A DNA stretch of 64,000 nt from Parelaphostrongylus tenuis. Lineage: Eukaryota; Nematoda; Chromadorea; Rhabditida; Metastrongylidae. Below the pieces are notes generated by a model. It saw only the letters and a list, made by a program, of their open reading frames with translations, was not told the origin of the DNA and did no database searches. Location: NCBI GenBank assembly GCA_019055375.1, contig JAHQIW010004397.1, positions 51,949 to 115,948 on the forward strand. Reading direction: 5' to 3'. Below, in pieces: positions 22,631 through 33,862 of this stretch (its first letter is position 1; each line of letters starts with the position of its first letter). The translations under genes and the position numbers were made by a program.

Positions 22631-23593
22631 TATAAGAAGGCCTAGTATTTAGAGGACAACGACAAGTAACTAGTAATTTATGGCTCCAAATATGTTACGG
22701 AAAAACTGTCACTCTCTCGCAGCCCAGTATGTACTCGGGAATAAATGAAGCATGAATTTTTCATGTGAACACGTGCAAGATTGTTATGAATCCGTTCAAG
22801 AGAGCACTTTATCTATAAACTTCGAACTAAATTCCAATCCAAGTAAGCGCCTATTGGACTCAAACAGGCTACTTACGTGGCTACTTGGATGGCTCATCTT
22901 CTGTAGCAGTGCATGCTTCAATATAGTTGCCAATCGTTCCTCTCTCACGCAACTGTCTTCCATGGTGTTGAAATGCTTCAAGCTGGTGCCGTACGTGCGG
23001 CCCATTCCGTCAGTTCAAACTCACTGCTATCTGCATATGCAGAAGAATGACTTTACTTACAAACACGTCCGCCCAACGTGAGACGGTGGCACGGCAGCTC
23101 TGGAAAAGATTTATATTTATGTCAAAGTCCCAAAAAGTTTGCTGGGATAGGTGTGCCATTATCGCTCATGGGCTCACCTCATATCAACTTTTTTGTGCGA
23201 GCCAAACGCAGCACTCCATTAGTGTAAGGATCCGTGCTGGTGGTCTCGCCATTAACTGACAGACAATCAAAACAATATTGAATTTCATCAGAAGCTGACT
23301 ACATATCGAATTTATAATTCAATTGATACGACGTATATCTACGTTTTGTTGTGCGGGTAAAAGTACTTTTAGCGTTTTCTTTGTATTTTCGCATTAGTCC
23401 TTTGCTCGTGGATTTCGTCTGCTTTGCGAACGTAGGAGTGGACTTTCTAGCAATAATAAGGATAGATAAGCTGGCGATCCTTTGACCCTACGATGATTTA
23501 TTTCCACAGATTGTTGGTAGGGCTGGCCAGCTCCATGCTGATTAACACTGAACACCTGGTTGCTGACCTCCTTTGTAGAATTGTTCACTATGC

Positions 23594-24794
23594 AGATCTG
23601 TCGCATAGGCGGCAAAACCCTCCTTTGCAGTCTATCGTTTTGTGCTGTCTTGATCCACAGATTTAGCTGAGATTATGAGTTCTCAGAACTGTAGTCTTTC
23701 TTCTTGAGACCGTAATTTCTGGCAGTCAGTTGGTGAGTGTTTTGTCGTATCACAATAGAAATATGGCTGGTCTTCGCTTGTGAACGGTTTCGGATGGATT
23801 GTTTGAACCAGGTGATGCTTTTGGTTCCGCAGATTTTTCGCTTCTCGTCTCTGGCCGACGTCTCGATCCATTTTTGCTTCGATTTGGAGTTCTATAGATA
23901 TGTACTGCATTATCCTCTTCAAGAGCTCGTTCATAATAAGCAATGCATCGCCTCGTCGTTAATTGGTTGGGTCCAGTGTGTGACTTTCAACACTTTCTGA
24001 GAAAATCCTGAGGATTTGCTGATGCAAGTACATGCTGTCGACCGGCTCTCCTTTTTGACGTAGCTGGTCCACCATTGTAAAGATTCACACAGTAATTCTT
24101 GGTCTTCTAATCGTTCACTCCTTGTTTGAGCCTTGTGCAGCAGGTGCAGTAGTTGACCCGATTAAATCTCATTGTTGTTGTACTTACCCCTCAGTTGAGC
24201 CATAACCAACTGATATTGCCTTCACAAAATTTTCATATTGCTCCACGAACGTTGTTGCTTTAATTTCCAGAGCGCTTAGTAAACAGGTCATTTGAAATAG
24301 TCCTCCATATAGCGTGAATGAAGTGTTTGATCAAACGCGGTCCAAAATGCGTCCTATTTCCAAATTTCTTCGCTGAATTTTGGTATAGGGACGGGTGGTA
24401 GAATTGTGGTTGGACTTTCACCGTTTGAATTTTTGCCGGCTTGTTATTGTATCGCTTTATACATGCTTTCAAAAGATTCAGGTACTCTGACGTATCTTCT
24501 TTTATTGAGAATGCTTCTTCCGCATAAGTATCGAGCTCCTCATCCTCTCTTGACGACTTTTGCTCTGAATTGTCGAAGGCTTCGATGTACTCATTTAGTG
24601 ATAGTTTGACTGCATTGATCTTCCTTTCAACAGACTGAACTGCATCTTTGCAACGTTGACCCTGACAATTTCTTGCTTCATCATTGGCTTGTTGAGAACA
24701 TTTAAAATGTCGTTTCTAAAGTTTTCTGCCGTCTTTTCCAACCTGTTAGACGACCGAGCAAGTTTCTTTCGGTGACGCGTAGTTCACCGGACAT
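23594..24794 (-). pseudogene. BEL/Pao retrotransposon gag, broken by frameshifts and stops
   Basis: On the minus strand a start (ATG at 24794-24792, MSGELRVTERN) leads into a gag-like frame with charged, helix-type composition. The central part (about 24430-24170) has the BEL/Pao gag pattern of the DUF1759 family: 'PIPKFSEEIWK', a stop, 'DAFWTAFDQTLHSRYMEDYF', then a stop and a frameshift. Near 23760-23690 is a Cys-His box ('FYCDTTKHSPTDC'), and at about 23655-23597 a second ('CGSRQHKTIDC' to 'FCRLC'). The order of conserved region followed by zinc knuckles fits BEL/Pao. The frame changes several times, and protease, reverse transcriptase and integrase are not seen downstream; there the inverted-repeat arm takes over. 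Confidence 0.75.
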
Positions 24795-24814
24795 AGTTTG
24801 TTTAGCGTTGATGC

Positions 24815-24990
24815 TACAGAAAGGGAACAGTTGGATTGGTGGGATAGAATAGAATAGAAGGGAGTATGACGAGGCCACTAGAGTAGAAGGCAATAGAAAA
24901 GTATAGAATGGAATGGATGAAATAGATTAGAGTAGAGTCGAATTTGGTAGGATAGAACAGAACAGAATACAGGGATTTTGATAGTGCTGA
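24815..24990. repeat. Degenerate AGAAT/TAGAG pentamer tract
   Basis: Purine-rich 5-bp units such as 'agaat', 'agaag' and 'tagag' follow each other with errors. The tract lies in the leader between the minisatellite and the gag start of the BEL/Pao element. Confidence 0.75.
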
Positions 24991-25028
24991 CGTACGTGGG
25001 CAGAGGATTTGTGGACTTTCGCGCGCTT

Positions 25029-25610
25029 GAGAAACGAATGGAGTGCCGATGGGACCGTTAAAGAGGTCTTGCTGTGTTTGGGAAAAGATTACACTGCCAA
25101 CAGGGCCGCTGGAAAGATTTTCGGTGCTTGGGAAAAGAACAGACTGCCGGTGGGGCCGTCAAAGAGATTTTTCCGTGCTTGGGAAACGAATGGAGTGTTG
25201 ATGGGGACGTTGAGGAGATTTTCCTTGATTTGGGAAAACGAGTGGAGCGCCGGTGGGGCCATTGAGGAAATTTTCCCGGGTTTGCGGAAACGAGTGGAGT
25301 GCCAATGGGGCCGTTGAGGAGGTTTTCCTTGAATTGGGGAAACGACTAGAGTGCCGATGGAGACGTTGAAGAGTTTTTTTCCGTGCTTGGGAAACGAATG
25401 GAATGCAGATGGGGCACCTGGGGAGATTTTCCCTGGTTTGGGGAAACGATTTTCCCTGGTTTGGGGAAACGACTGGAGTGCCGATGGGGCCGTGGTAAAG
25501 GTTTTTCCATGTTTGGCAAACGAATAGAGTGCCGATGAAGACGTTGAAGAGGTTTTCCCTGGTTTGGGAAACGAATGGAGTGCCGATAGTGCCATTGAAT
25601 AAGGTAGTTC
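25029..25610. repeat. Minisatellite of 51-52-bp units in the BEL/Pao leader
   Basis: About eleven units follow each other. Each begins near 'gccgatggggccgttga', passes through 'ggttttcc', and closes with 'gggaaacgaatggagt'. Unit lengths are 51 or 52 bp, with one 23-bp internal duplication at about 25427-25470. Because most units are 51 bp, a minus-strand frame stays open for 168 codons and gives a 'SFPKPGK' repeat. This is probably not a protein. Confidence 0.9.
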
Positions 25611-25719
25611 AAGGCGCAGATGAATGACGTGCGTACCTGTTTAGTGAGTCGCTGCCCTTTTGATGTTCCACGCGGTCATGTAATTACCTAGTCTGGTCAA
25701 TCCTCCAGCCTGAGCTATT

Positions 25720-26301
25720 TGTTGAACTGGGTTCAGTCTCGACTCAATACACCAGCTTGTACAATCCATGCAACTGAAAATACAAATGTCAAGCAAGTTT
25801 AGGCCTGACGTTTCGCTGCACTACACAGATACGGCTTCCAAAGTAACATGATCAGGCAGTTCACGTCTTAGGGATGAGAACGGTCACGGACTCAACTATC
25901 AGATATCAGATATAGGCTTATCTATACTGCATCTAGCAAATTGTGACCTGATATGGATTAGAGAGTGTCTAAGCTTGATGACGTATTGTGAAGGCGAGAA
26001 CTTGACTCAAATGATAGGATGAGAAAGAGGACAACTTGGGCTGAATAGAAAATTAAGACGGAAGATAAGAGAAGCGTGTTGGTAGTGTGAGCACTCGATG
26101 GTCGACTCTCGCCGTCGACGGTCCCTACCGAGGCGACCGGTGCCGAGTAGATTTCTCGATTGTTTGGTCACGCCAAACGTAATCATTCCTCGACATATCC
26201 ACATGTACATCTCGGAAAGTTCATTACTAGCCATTGGCCTTTCTTTGAGTACGTATGCAATTGCTTGGTTCATGTACTAGTCGACGCATAAGTATTCAAC
26301 G
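25720..26301 (-). repeat. BEL/Pao LTR (5' LTR of the minus-strand element)
   Basis: The outer ends form a short inverted pair, 'tgttgaac' at 25720 and 'attcaacg' ending at 26301, as LTRs do. The ~580-bp body recurs at 17686-18232 in the same direction. The gag reading frame begins about 0.9 kb downstream on the minus strand. I could not fix the primer-binding site or a 5-bp target duplication. Confidence 0.65.
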
Positions 26302-26525
26302 TGTTATTTTCTGTCGAGTTATTGAGGTCAAGAAGTCGTGTGATGAATCAAATAGAGACTATGCGATAGGATATTCTCTTTTTCAGTAACTTACGTTCGA
26401 TTCAGCGGTGGCCCCCGCTTTATCAGAGCCACACGCTCTACTAGTCGATGCTACTTTATAACAGAGGTGGGGAGATGTGTTTCTGGAGATAATACGTCAT
26501 CGTGAATATCACCATTTTAATATCT

Positions 26526-26562
26526 GGCATGTATATGCGTATATATATATATACATACCATT
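26526..26562. repeat. Short AT/GTATATGC microsatellite
   Basis: A purine-pyrimidine alternating run (gtatatgcgtatatatatatata) is seen. Confidence 0.8.
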
Positions 26563-26704
26563 TCTTAAGATTGCTTTGAACTAATGAGGAAGTGATTCGA
26601 CTTCCCCACACTTTCAGTAGAGCTGTTAGTAGCCGAAAAATTAAAATGACGGTTGCTTCGCCATCGGCTTCTTTTGTTCTTAAGATGGCTAAAGAACAAT
26701 GACA

Positions 26705-26977
26705 CAAAACTTTTATTTGGCTAAAATTTCAACATCTGCTTCTTCTACAAACCCAATAAGTCAAGTCGATTGTCCACAGCTGTTCGCCCTCATTACCCTT
26801 AGCCTTAGTCCACGTTGGCGCTCGAATTTATTGTTGCCGCTTCTTTATTTGCTTTTCAACAGGTTTCAGCTTTACCACTGATTTTTTCCACATTAGACTG
26901 CTCGATCTGATTCGGGCTTTTTCGTGTGTTCCATCGCTATCATCTCCTAGAATCATCACCGAAGCTCTCGAACTCAT
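26705..26977 (-). pseudogene. Small coding-like remnant with poly(A) signal, unknown protein
   Basis: On the minus strand an ATG at 26977 opens a 49-codon frame (MSSRASVMILGDDSDGTHEK at its start; Ser/Arg/Lys-rich later). It ends at a TAA (26830-26828). The same frame then continues for 32 codons to a TGA (26731-26729), followed by an AATAAA (26717-26712). The amino-acid composition is protein-like, unlike the Ile/Tyr-rich frames around it. A possible donor ('gtaaag') lies inside. It could be the last exon of a gene with a readthrough error, or a processed remnant. I do not recognise it. Confidence 0.3.
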
Positions 26978-26999
26978 AGCACCCGTTAGTGAAAATCGA

Positions 27000-28390
27000 T
27001 TGGTTTTTCGTTACCTTCTCTATCTCGGTAACAGCAGCTAGACAAAACATTGATGTAAAATGCCTATTCAATTTAGAGATGGCTGGAGTTTACAATTTTG
27101 AATTCCTGCCAAACGGCCTCTTTGTGGTCAGCAAATTTTTGGCGAACTGCATAAAGAGGTAAAAATCATATCTCTGTGGGTACTCCTAAAAACCAACATA
27201 ACGGTGTGAGACTTGATAAAAATTGATGTTTTTTACAGAACTTTACTGACCTTAGTTGGTCGAGCACAAGACAGGCATCCAATTTTTGTGATGACCAGCT
27301 ACGAATCTACATAAATGCGAAAAATATCCATTCCATTCTTATGTGGTGTGGTAATTGATCTGTGTACATCTGTAATACGGTACTAAACATTTCTTCCTCT
27401 TTGAGTGAAAACACCGTTGTTTTTCTACTAATTCAATTGCAGATAAACTGTGCTTGCCACGGACGTCATTCCTTTTCATCTTAATTCAGATTTATACCAA
27501 ACAAAAGATGTTCGGCTATGTTTTCTATAAGAGTATCGATGCTGAGCTCTACCATAGCTTCGTAATTTCATTCGGCCAGCGTAATGCACACCAAAACCTT
27601 TTGTGAGACACATTTCAAGAAATTTTACTCACGAACCCCACTTGTGTTTAGTCTCATTCATATCTTTTCATAGCCCTATTTGAAAGGGTTATGGTTAATG
27701 TTTTCAAAGATAGATTCACAGATCAGCCTGTGCTGTTTTCCAAGAGTGTAGGAGATATCAATATCCCTTTGGAGACACGTGCTATTCAACGTAGCACGCT
27801 ACGCAACGTCGCGTCTCACCAGCTACTGCAGTGTCGTTGTTGTGTCTTCAAACAAGATAGGCTGCATCTGGAAGTGCGACCGATGTGTAGACGCTGCCTG
27901 TCTGCGATTCGCACGAGCGACCAACGCGACGCCGCGCACATAGGACTTATTAATCTGAATAACTTTTTTTTTCTACATGATAGATTGATTCTTCACTACT
28001 AATGTGCTCACTTGCAAGTAATCACTACGGTTCAATCGTTGCGCAGTAACTCATACAGCCGGCTCGTATTTCCCACACCGGCTGATCAATATATTCGCTC
28101 AATAAGAGACAACTTCTGTTTCTTAACACGACGAGGAGCATGTGGGCGTTTCGTCCCACATCGCTTCACGTCGGATCTCCTTACATACTGTTATGGCGGC
28201 GTTGTTCCCCGTGAAAAAGGCGGCGAGTCTCGTGAAAAGGCAGGCTCCAGACAGAATCGTGGATGCGGGAGACGAACCCAGATGGTTTTGAGAGAGCATT
28301 TTCATCATGTGATGATGGAATTTAATTGAAAATTTTCTACAGAGATATTCTCAGCAAAGAGAATATCGATATCTTCCATATTTTATCTAC
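27000..28390. other. Gene-free stretch with a GC-richer block
   Basis: Between about 27690 and 28320 the sequence is more GC-rich and holds two long plus-strand open frames (27691-28002 and 28012-28329). They are Cys- and Arg-rich, with no domain that I recognise and no splice framework. I treat them as unsupported. Confidence 0.35.
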
Positions 28391-28398
28391 ATTTCATG

Positions 28399-29010
28399 TG
28401 TTTCAACGGCAAGACTACATCACTAAATGATAACAATGGAAATGAGTATGATAGTGATAATGATTATGCTCTCGATAATGCTACTAATTACGAAAGAGAT
28501 GGTAATTGCCACCCTTTTTTGCGGCTTGTGACCTCTGATAAGGGCACTTGCACAGTGCATTCCATTCAATGCATAGACATTGCATTGACGAACAGTCGAA
28601 CTTGTAACTGGTAAAATGAAGCATACTTTCATTCGATAATGATTGTGATAATATTAATGATAGTGACAATGATAATGTTAGTGAAAGTGATAATGATAAT
28701 TACAGTGATAACGATAGAGAAAGTGGTAGTGATGATGATGACAGTGATAATAGTGACAGTGATAGTGATGTTAGTGGCATGAATGATAGTGAAAGTGACT
28801 AGTGATAACGAAATGGTGATAATGATAGTGATAGTGATAACAATGATAATGATGATAGTGATAGTGATAGTGATAGTGATAGTGATGATAACATTGATAA
28901 TGATGATGGTGATGATGATGGTAGTGGTAATGATAGCAATAGCGACAATGATAGTGGTAGTGATAATGACAGTAATGGTGATAGCGACAGTGACAGCTTT
29001 CCAGTAAGTC
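28399..29010. repeat. GATAGT/GATAAT-type low-complexity tract
   Basis: The core (about 28640-28995) is an imperfect hexamer array of 'gatagt', 'gataat' and 'gacagt'. Plus-strand frames encode Ser-Asp-Asn runs and minus-strand frames encode Ile-Thr runs. A looser forerunner of the same pattern occurs at 28425-28500. The strongly asymmetric strand composition is striking. Confidence 0.9.
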
Positions 29011-30149
29011 GTTGTCCATACCCACGGCGTGCTCTCCTCTGCTTTTGTTGTAACTCTCAGTTTTGTCACGGTCCCTATCACCTACCGAGACGGTTGAGTG
29101 GAATGAAAGCACTTGTTGCAAGAGAGCTCAGGCACAATGACAGTTTCGCATAGAGACGCATAGGCCACGGCTAACGAGCCCACAAACGCGACTACACGAC
29201 GCCCCCTGCTTATCAACGGTGGGCGCCAGACTGTTAAATCGGTTGCTCCGACACGATGATTTTCTCCAGCAGCTATCTAAAACATAAACTACTTTACCAG
29301 TAAGGCTCTTTAGCAAAATACAGACATCAACTCTCACCTTTCAAACATTTTTTGCTCATATAGTTCTCGTGCACTCTTGAAATTTTTGACCTGACGGAAA
29401 CCAATAAAACAGTCAATATTACCTAAAAATTGATTTATATGGAAATTAAAGTACGCGGTCTTATCAATTCAATTTTCTAACTTCTACTTATCTGTCTCAT
29501 TTTCCATCGTCGAATGATAACACTCTATCGTGTATTATTGATGGTAATTTTCTCCAACATCTCAAAAAGAAGTCGTCTCATTATTAAAACCGTTCGATGA
29601 GTGAAATGCAAAAGTCAACTTTTACCTTATCATTTTTGTTCATCTTGCGATGAATCAGGACGACGGGGTGGTCTTTACTTTGTTCAGCAATGGGTGGACA
29701 TTGATTTCACCACCCTCATCCTAGGGCGATATTCTTGTGAAGAGCAGAAATGATTCTGGATCAAAAATAGATTCGCTCAATTTCAAATTGACTTACACTT
29801 CCATCTTCATTTGCGAATTTGGAGCCTTTGTCTGTAAGCGCAGCGGTGAACTTTGTGCCTGCTGCAAATATCACAATCTGTTGAAAAATATTTTCATTCA
29901 AAGCAACCCATTTCAACAAAAGAGAAAGCACCAGATACACCTTCAAATCAAGGAGATCAATGGGCTCATTCAAGGGAACGAAAGGTGTTCTCCAATCACC
30001 ATTACTTGCAATTCTATTCTAATAGGCAGGCCTACTTTTGTGGATCAGCAATATCACCTTCAACATTTAATTCAAAAATATGGTAAGATAAAAGTAGTGT
30101 TTTCGAAATTGTAAAATTATCACTGCTTTTTTCGCAGTGTTATTATATT

Positions 30150-30304
30150 ACATATATAAATAAGAGAATTGAGTGGTGGACAAAAACACGGCCTCAGGCG
30201 GGAATCGAACTCACGCTTCATCCTATCCGGAGACGCGTGCTCTACCACTACACCACTGAGGCACATTTGCCCGAACCACTCAATATTCTCTTAGTTATAT
30301 AAGT
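30150..30304 (-). mobile_element. tRNA-like core between ~29-bp inverted repeats (element B, copy 1)
   Basis: The right end 'accactcaatattctcttag...tatataagt' (30275-30304) is the inverted partner of the left end (30153-30177), with a 2-bp gap. Between them, on the minus strand, lies a tRNA-shaped sequence (30191-30262) with 7-bp acceptor GCCTCAG/CTGAGGC, A-box-like 'TGGTGTAGTGG' and B-box-like 'GTTCGATTCC'. A five-T run follows about 4 nt after its 3' end (30187-30183). The architecture is that of element A at 6391-6517, but the inverted ends are unrelated. Confidence 0.65.
30191..30262 (-). tRNA. tRNA-like sequence inside element B1 (probable pseudo-tRNA)
   Basis: The cloverleaf is good: perfect acceptor, D stem GTGT/GCAC, anticodon stem CGTCT/GGATG with wobbles, and a T stem with one mismatch. 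The anticodon loop CCGGATA again has C at position 33 and a nominal GGA anticodon. A true tRNA-Ser would have a long variable arm, which is missing. Confidence 0.45.
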
Positions 30305-32589
30305 AGAGTCTATTGAAGACTAGGCTACCGGTTAAATCAAAAACCACACTCGGTAACGCCCGTGTGTATGCGGCAATTGTTTTCGCCTTTCAATTTGCTG
30401 CTCACAGGCATTTCGCACGGTACCGAATATTGAATGCTAACAAACGTTGGAACCGAAAAGTTATCCGATTCATCAAAGCGAAGCATTACAACAAACTGGA
30501 CAATTTTTGTTCAAGATTCCCATAGGATTTGTGATTGGAACACGAAGCATGAAAAGTCGTGCGAGCTATTGATGTGAACGAAGCTCAAGTGTTCGTAAAG
30601 CAGCTATATCTGTTCAGCTATTTTCAGATCAAGTATTATTACGTAACTTATTGCCGTGTCAAATCTTTCAAAGAAAAAGCACTATGAAGTGCCACTCCAC
30701 AAACAATGAGAGCCTCATAAACTGCGATATGCTTCGTTTTTTGCAATACCCACGTAGAGGAGAAATGTAACCCGAGGAAACCAAAACAGTCTTGTAGGAG
30801 ACATTTCGAGCTGATGTAGTGAGACGCTGGTTGCACGGCAGCCAAATCTAGTTCGTTCTAGGTTGAATCAATTCTACATCCTCTGTGTGCACGCTAACCA
30901 ACTCATCATTAGAAGCTCCTCTATGAACATACTTTCAAGCAAACGTTTGGCACTTCTAGGATCAACACAGCACGTGACGGCTATTCATTTATCAAGACCA
31001 TGAGCAAATGTACCAAGTTTTCAACAACTCAAGGCGATTTCCTGGTCATAGAAGTGATGAGAGTGTTCGAACATCATAGATTTATAGCACACGGAATGCT
31101 TTAAGGCGTTAAAGATGCAATCAACTTCTAGTAAAAAAATCCAGATTTCTCAAAGAATGGTTGGATTTGAAGCTACTGTGAATACGAACTAAGAATCAGA
31201 ATTAGGAACAGACTATTGGAGATAAATAAGTAGGCATCAGTACGTTCTGCTAGATGATATACTACGTATTATACAACTACCTTAGCTTTGAAAATATGAT
31301 GCTCATGGGGAAATAAAGTCTAGAAATTGAGAAAATTAAAATTGAATATTAGTGAAATAAAAGAAGTTGCTAGTTTTTGACTGCGTGAGGCTGTATTGGT
31401 TACACGGCCAAATAAATGTGCACGGTTGAGAATTTGTTGCTAGGAATCTTTGACCCTCCACCTTTCTGTGTAATACTAATTCAGTTGACGAAAATTTGAA
31501 CAAGAGGAATTGCCATTTACATCAGAAGGAAATTTGAAAGCGGATACAAAGGCAGGGCCCAACAAAAGCTATGACTGAGAGGAGGAAGTTTTTCATAATA
31601 GCATAGCATGCAATTTTGAATTTTGGTTGCTAAAAATGCACAATCTGCGAATTTTTCAATGTAGTGCAGTCTCATACCTATACGTCGATTTGAGCCAAAT
31701 TTAGAAACGAGGCATTTTTTCTAAGCCAATTAACGGCTCAGTAAATATCACTCCATGAAATAGTTCTATAAAGCAATAAGAACCGCTGGACAAAAGTCTG
31801 TTAATTTAAATACACTTCTCAACATATTGACATAGGCGTCATTAGTACTAGATAGATAAGCTAATCAGATTTGTGATACTGTGACCGCGAATTTCAAGAG
31901 AAATGACTGTGATCGCTTAGAACATAGTTGTCATCGTGCCATACCTAACTGGATCTGAGTTGGGAATTTGCTACTTACAGGCGGAACATTGATGGAGACT
32001 ATTTCTTGTTTCTCCTTGAGCACGGTTTCACCTCAATCATTGGTTAACGTCAAATTCGCATCATGCACTGACGACTTAAGAGTAAACTACTTTGTTCACA
32101 CGGGGATCGGTGCATTTCCGTTATCCGGCCCCTGTTTTGAGCTCTCGAAAATAATGTTCTTTTTTTAGTTCTTTTCAAGTCTGGCAATCATTGATAGCCG
32201 AAAACAGAAGAATTTGAATGGCCTGTTATACTTCCATAACGGCTTTATTACTGCGCTGTAAAGCGAGAAAAATTTATGTTTCTCATTCAAATATTTCTCT
32301 TTGAACAAAGATTTCACATCGAACCTTTAGTGACCTTCGACATCTTAAATGTCGGCAATCATCATTTTTGAAAAGGATATCTCATGTTTTGTCGCAATCG
32401 AAAGGAGCTTAATTTCTCAAATTTGCCACTGGAAAAGTCCTATAGTTTGCTAGCAATGTTACGATATCCTTTTCACATACCGGCAAAATGAGGTGACTTG
32501 GTGCCAATGTCGCGCTGCGTGAAACTTAACATTCCTTTGGCTTTTGCAGTTGAATAGAAAAAATTTTTCCAATGACCGATAAGATCAAT

Positions 32590-33000
32590 TGAGCCGCGGA
32601 GTTTAAGCTATCAAATAGTTGGTGACAATGTAGATGAAACGTTTTGTTTAACGAGAAATGTTTGATTGAGGAACACAATTTCATTTTTGCTGTTACAACA
32701 GAAGAAATTTGAGTGATTAAATAATCAATAACAGAATATTACTATTGGAATCACCGAGATTTAAGCTATCGAATGAATACTGAATGCCTGAAGGAAAAGC
32801 TTCGTTTAGCGCAAATATTTGAACGGGAAACACAATTTTTCTGCAGCTACAGAGCAACAATAAAGCGATTTGGAAATAGGAAATATCATTCAGAAGATTT
32901 TGATTGAAGCTATTAAATGATTACTAAAACCTAGGAGAAAAAAGTGAATATTGGGTCTTTCCTAAGCTGTCGAAGAGAAATTCTTTGAATGTAGAACTTG
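32590..33000 (+). repeat. Array of ~150-bp dispersed units (RU150), copy 1
   Basis: Three units start at about 32603, 32760 and 32904 (spacing 157 and 143 bp). Each begins 'ttaagctatcgaatg', passes through 'ggaaaagcttcgtttagcg' and 'gaaacacaattt', and ends 'ctgcagctacagagcaacaa'. Single units of the same family lie in either orientation throughout the window (for example 378-475, 35120-35215, 36110-36255, 51370-51500, 63745-63870). A minus-oriented unit lies just upstream at about 32255-32330. Confidence 0.7.
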
Positions 33001-33639
33001 AATTGAAAATATACCTATCACTGAGGGGAGGATCACTATCATGTCACGTCCACCGTAGGAGTTTCGTTCCTACAATCCGATAGGGGAGAAGGAGCATGAA
33101 GCTGCTCACACCAACTCCTGGTCCTTCAGCCCACCATGGCAAATGCATTCTCAAGAAAAAAAAAACTTATAGAAAAGTTCTGAACAATCTTTCCCGTTGA
33201 TCAGACGAAGAGAAATACTAGCTAGCCCTACCTGCTAACAAGAACGTAGGGAATATAACCGAATGTTTGGTGAATTCCAAAAGGTGCACATAAGGGAACC
33301 CTCGTTCCAAAAAAGCTCAACACTCCCTTAAATGAGTAAGTCAGCCGACTCAAAGAAAAACTAAACATCAACAACTGCAATCAACTATTTTGAGACGTCG
33401 CTCAAATCAATACATCCTAACAGAATTTCAAGCCTCTCGTAAGGTCAGTTATGGCACTTCTAGAAAGTTAAACTTGTTTTTCGCCTCACAACCTCATCAC
33501 TGAGAGAGGTGCCTTTCGCCCTGACTATTTTTAGACCTCGCTTAAATTTAATCAAGACCTCGTGAAAAGCCCAAAATATGCCGTCGGGATGTTTTAATAT
33601 GAGCGAGGACTCAAACTAGTCGGTTGCAAGTGTTGATAT

Positions 33640-33860
33640 AATACATAAGCATACATATATATGTAAACTTATGCATATATACATACACATATATGTATAT
33701 ATGCACATTCATATATGCACGTACATAGATACATACATATATGCACACAAATATCTCTATATGCATACACATATACATATGTATATATATGCACATACAA
33801 GTATGTGCGTATATGCGCATGCATATATCTACATATATATATATGTACATTAAAAAATAC
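33640..33860. repeat. ATATGC/ATACAC-type microsatellite
   Basis: Alternating purine-pyrimidine DNA built from 'atatatgcac', 'atacacat' and similar units. Frames on both strands give Tyr-Ile-His-Met runs of no significance. Confidence 0.9.
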
Positions 33861-33862
33861 AT

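Larger units (their letters stand above)
20194..23593 (-). repeat. Right arm of 3.4-kb near-perfect inverted repeat
   Basis: Reverse complement of 13218-16617 with identical length. The inner end lies inside the SINE tail at 20194, next to unrelated sequence ('gggtaaaaagaatag'). The outer end at 23593 abuts a minus-strand BEL/Pao gag remnant, whose second Cys-His box finishes just outside the arm. This arm therefore keeps a natural outer context but has lost the SINE's 3' target duplication, which is the reverse of the left arm. Confidence 0.97.

Noticed and set aside
13218..23593. The 3.4-kb inverted repeat as terminal repeats of one DNA transposon
   Set aside because: No target duplication flanks 13217/23594, no transposase that fits lies in the spacer, and the arms contain older unrelated insertions (mariner, SINE).
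25089..25595. 168-codon minus-strand frame with SFPKPGK-type repeats
   Set aside because: It is explained by the 51-bp minisatellite unit keeping the frame open; units of 52 bp and a 23-bp duplication show no coding constraint.
28629..29121. 150- and 116-codon minus-strand frames of Ile-Thr or Tyr-His runs
   Set aside because: They are translations of the GATAGT tract.
30191..30262. Functional tRNA-Ser(GGA)
   Set aside because: Position 33 is C, there is no long variable arm, and the T stem has a mismatch. The setting between inverted repeats fits a pseudo-tRNA core better.
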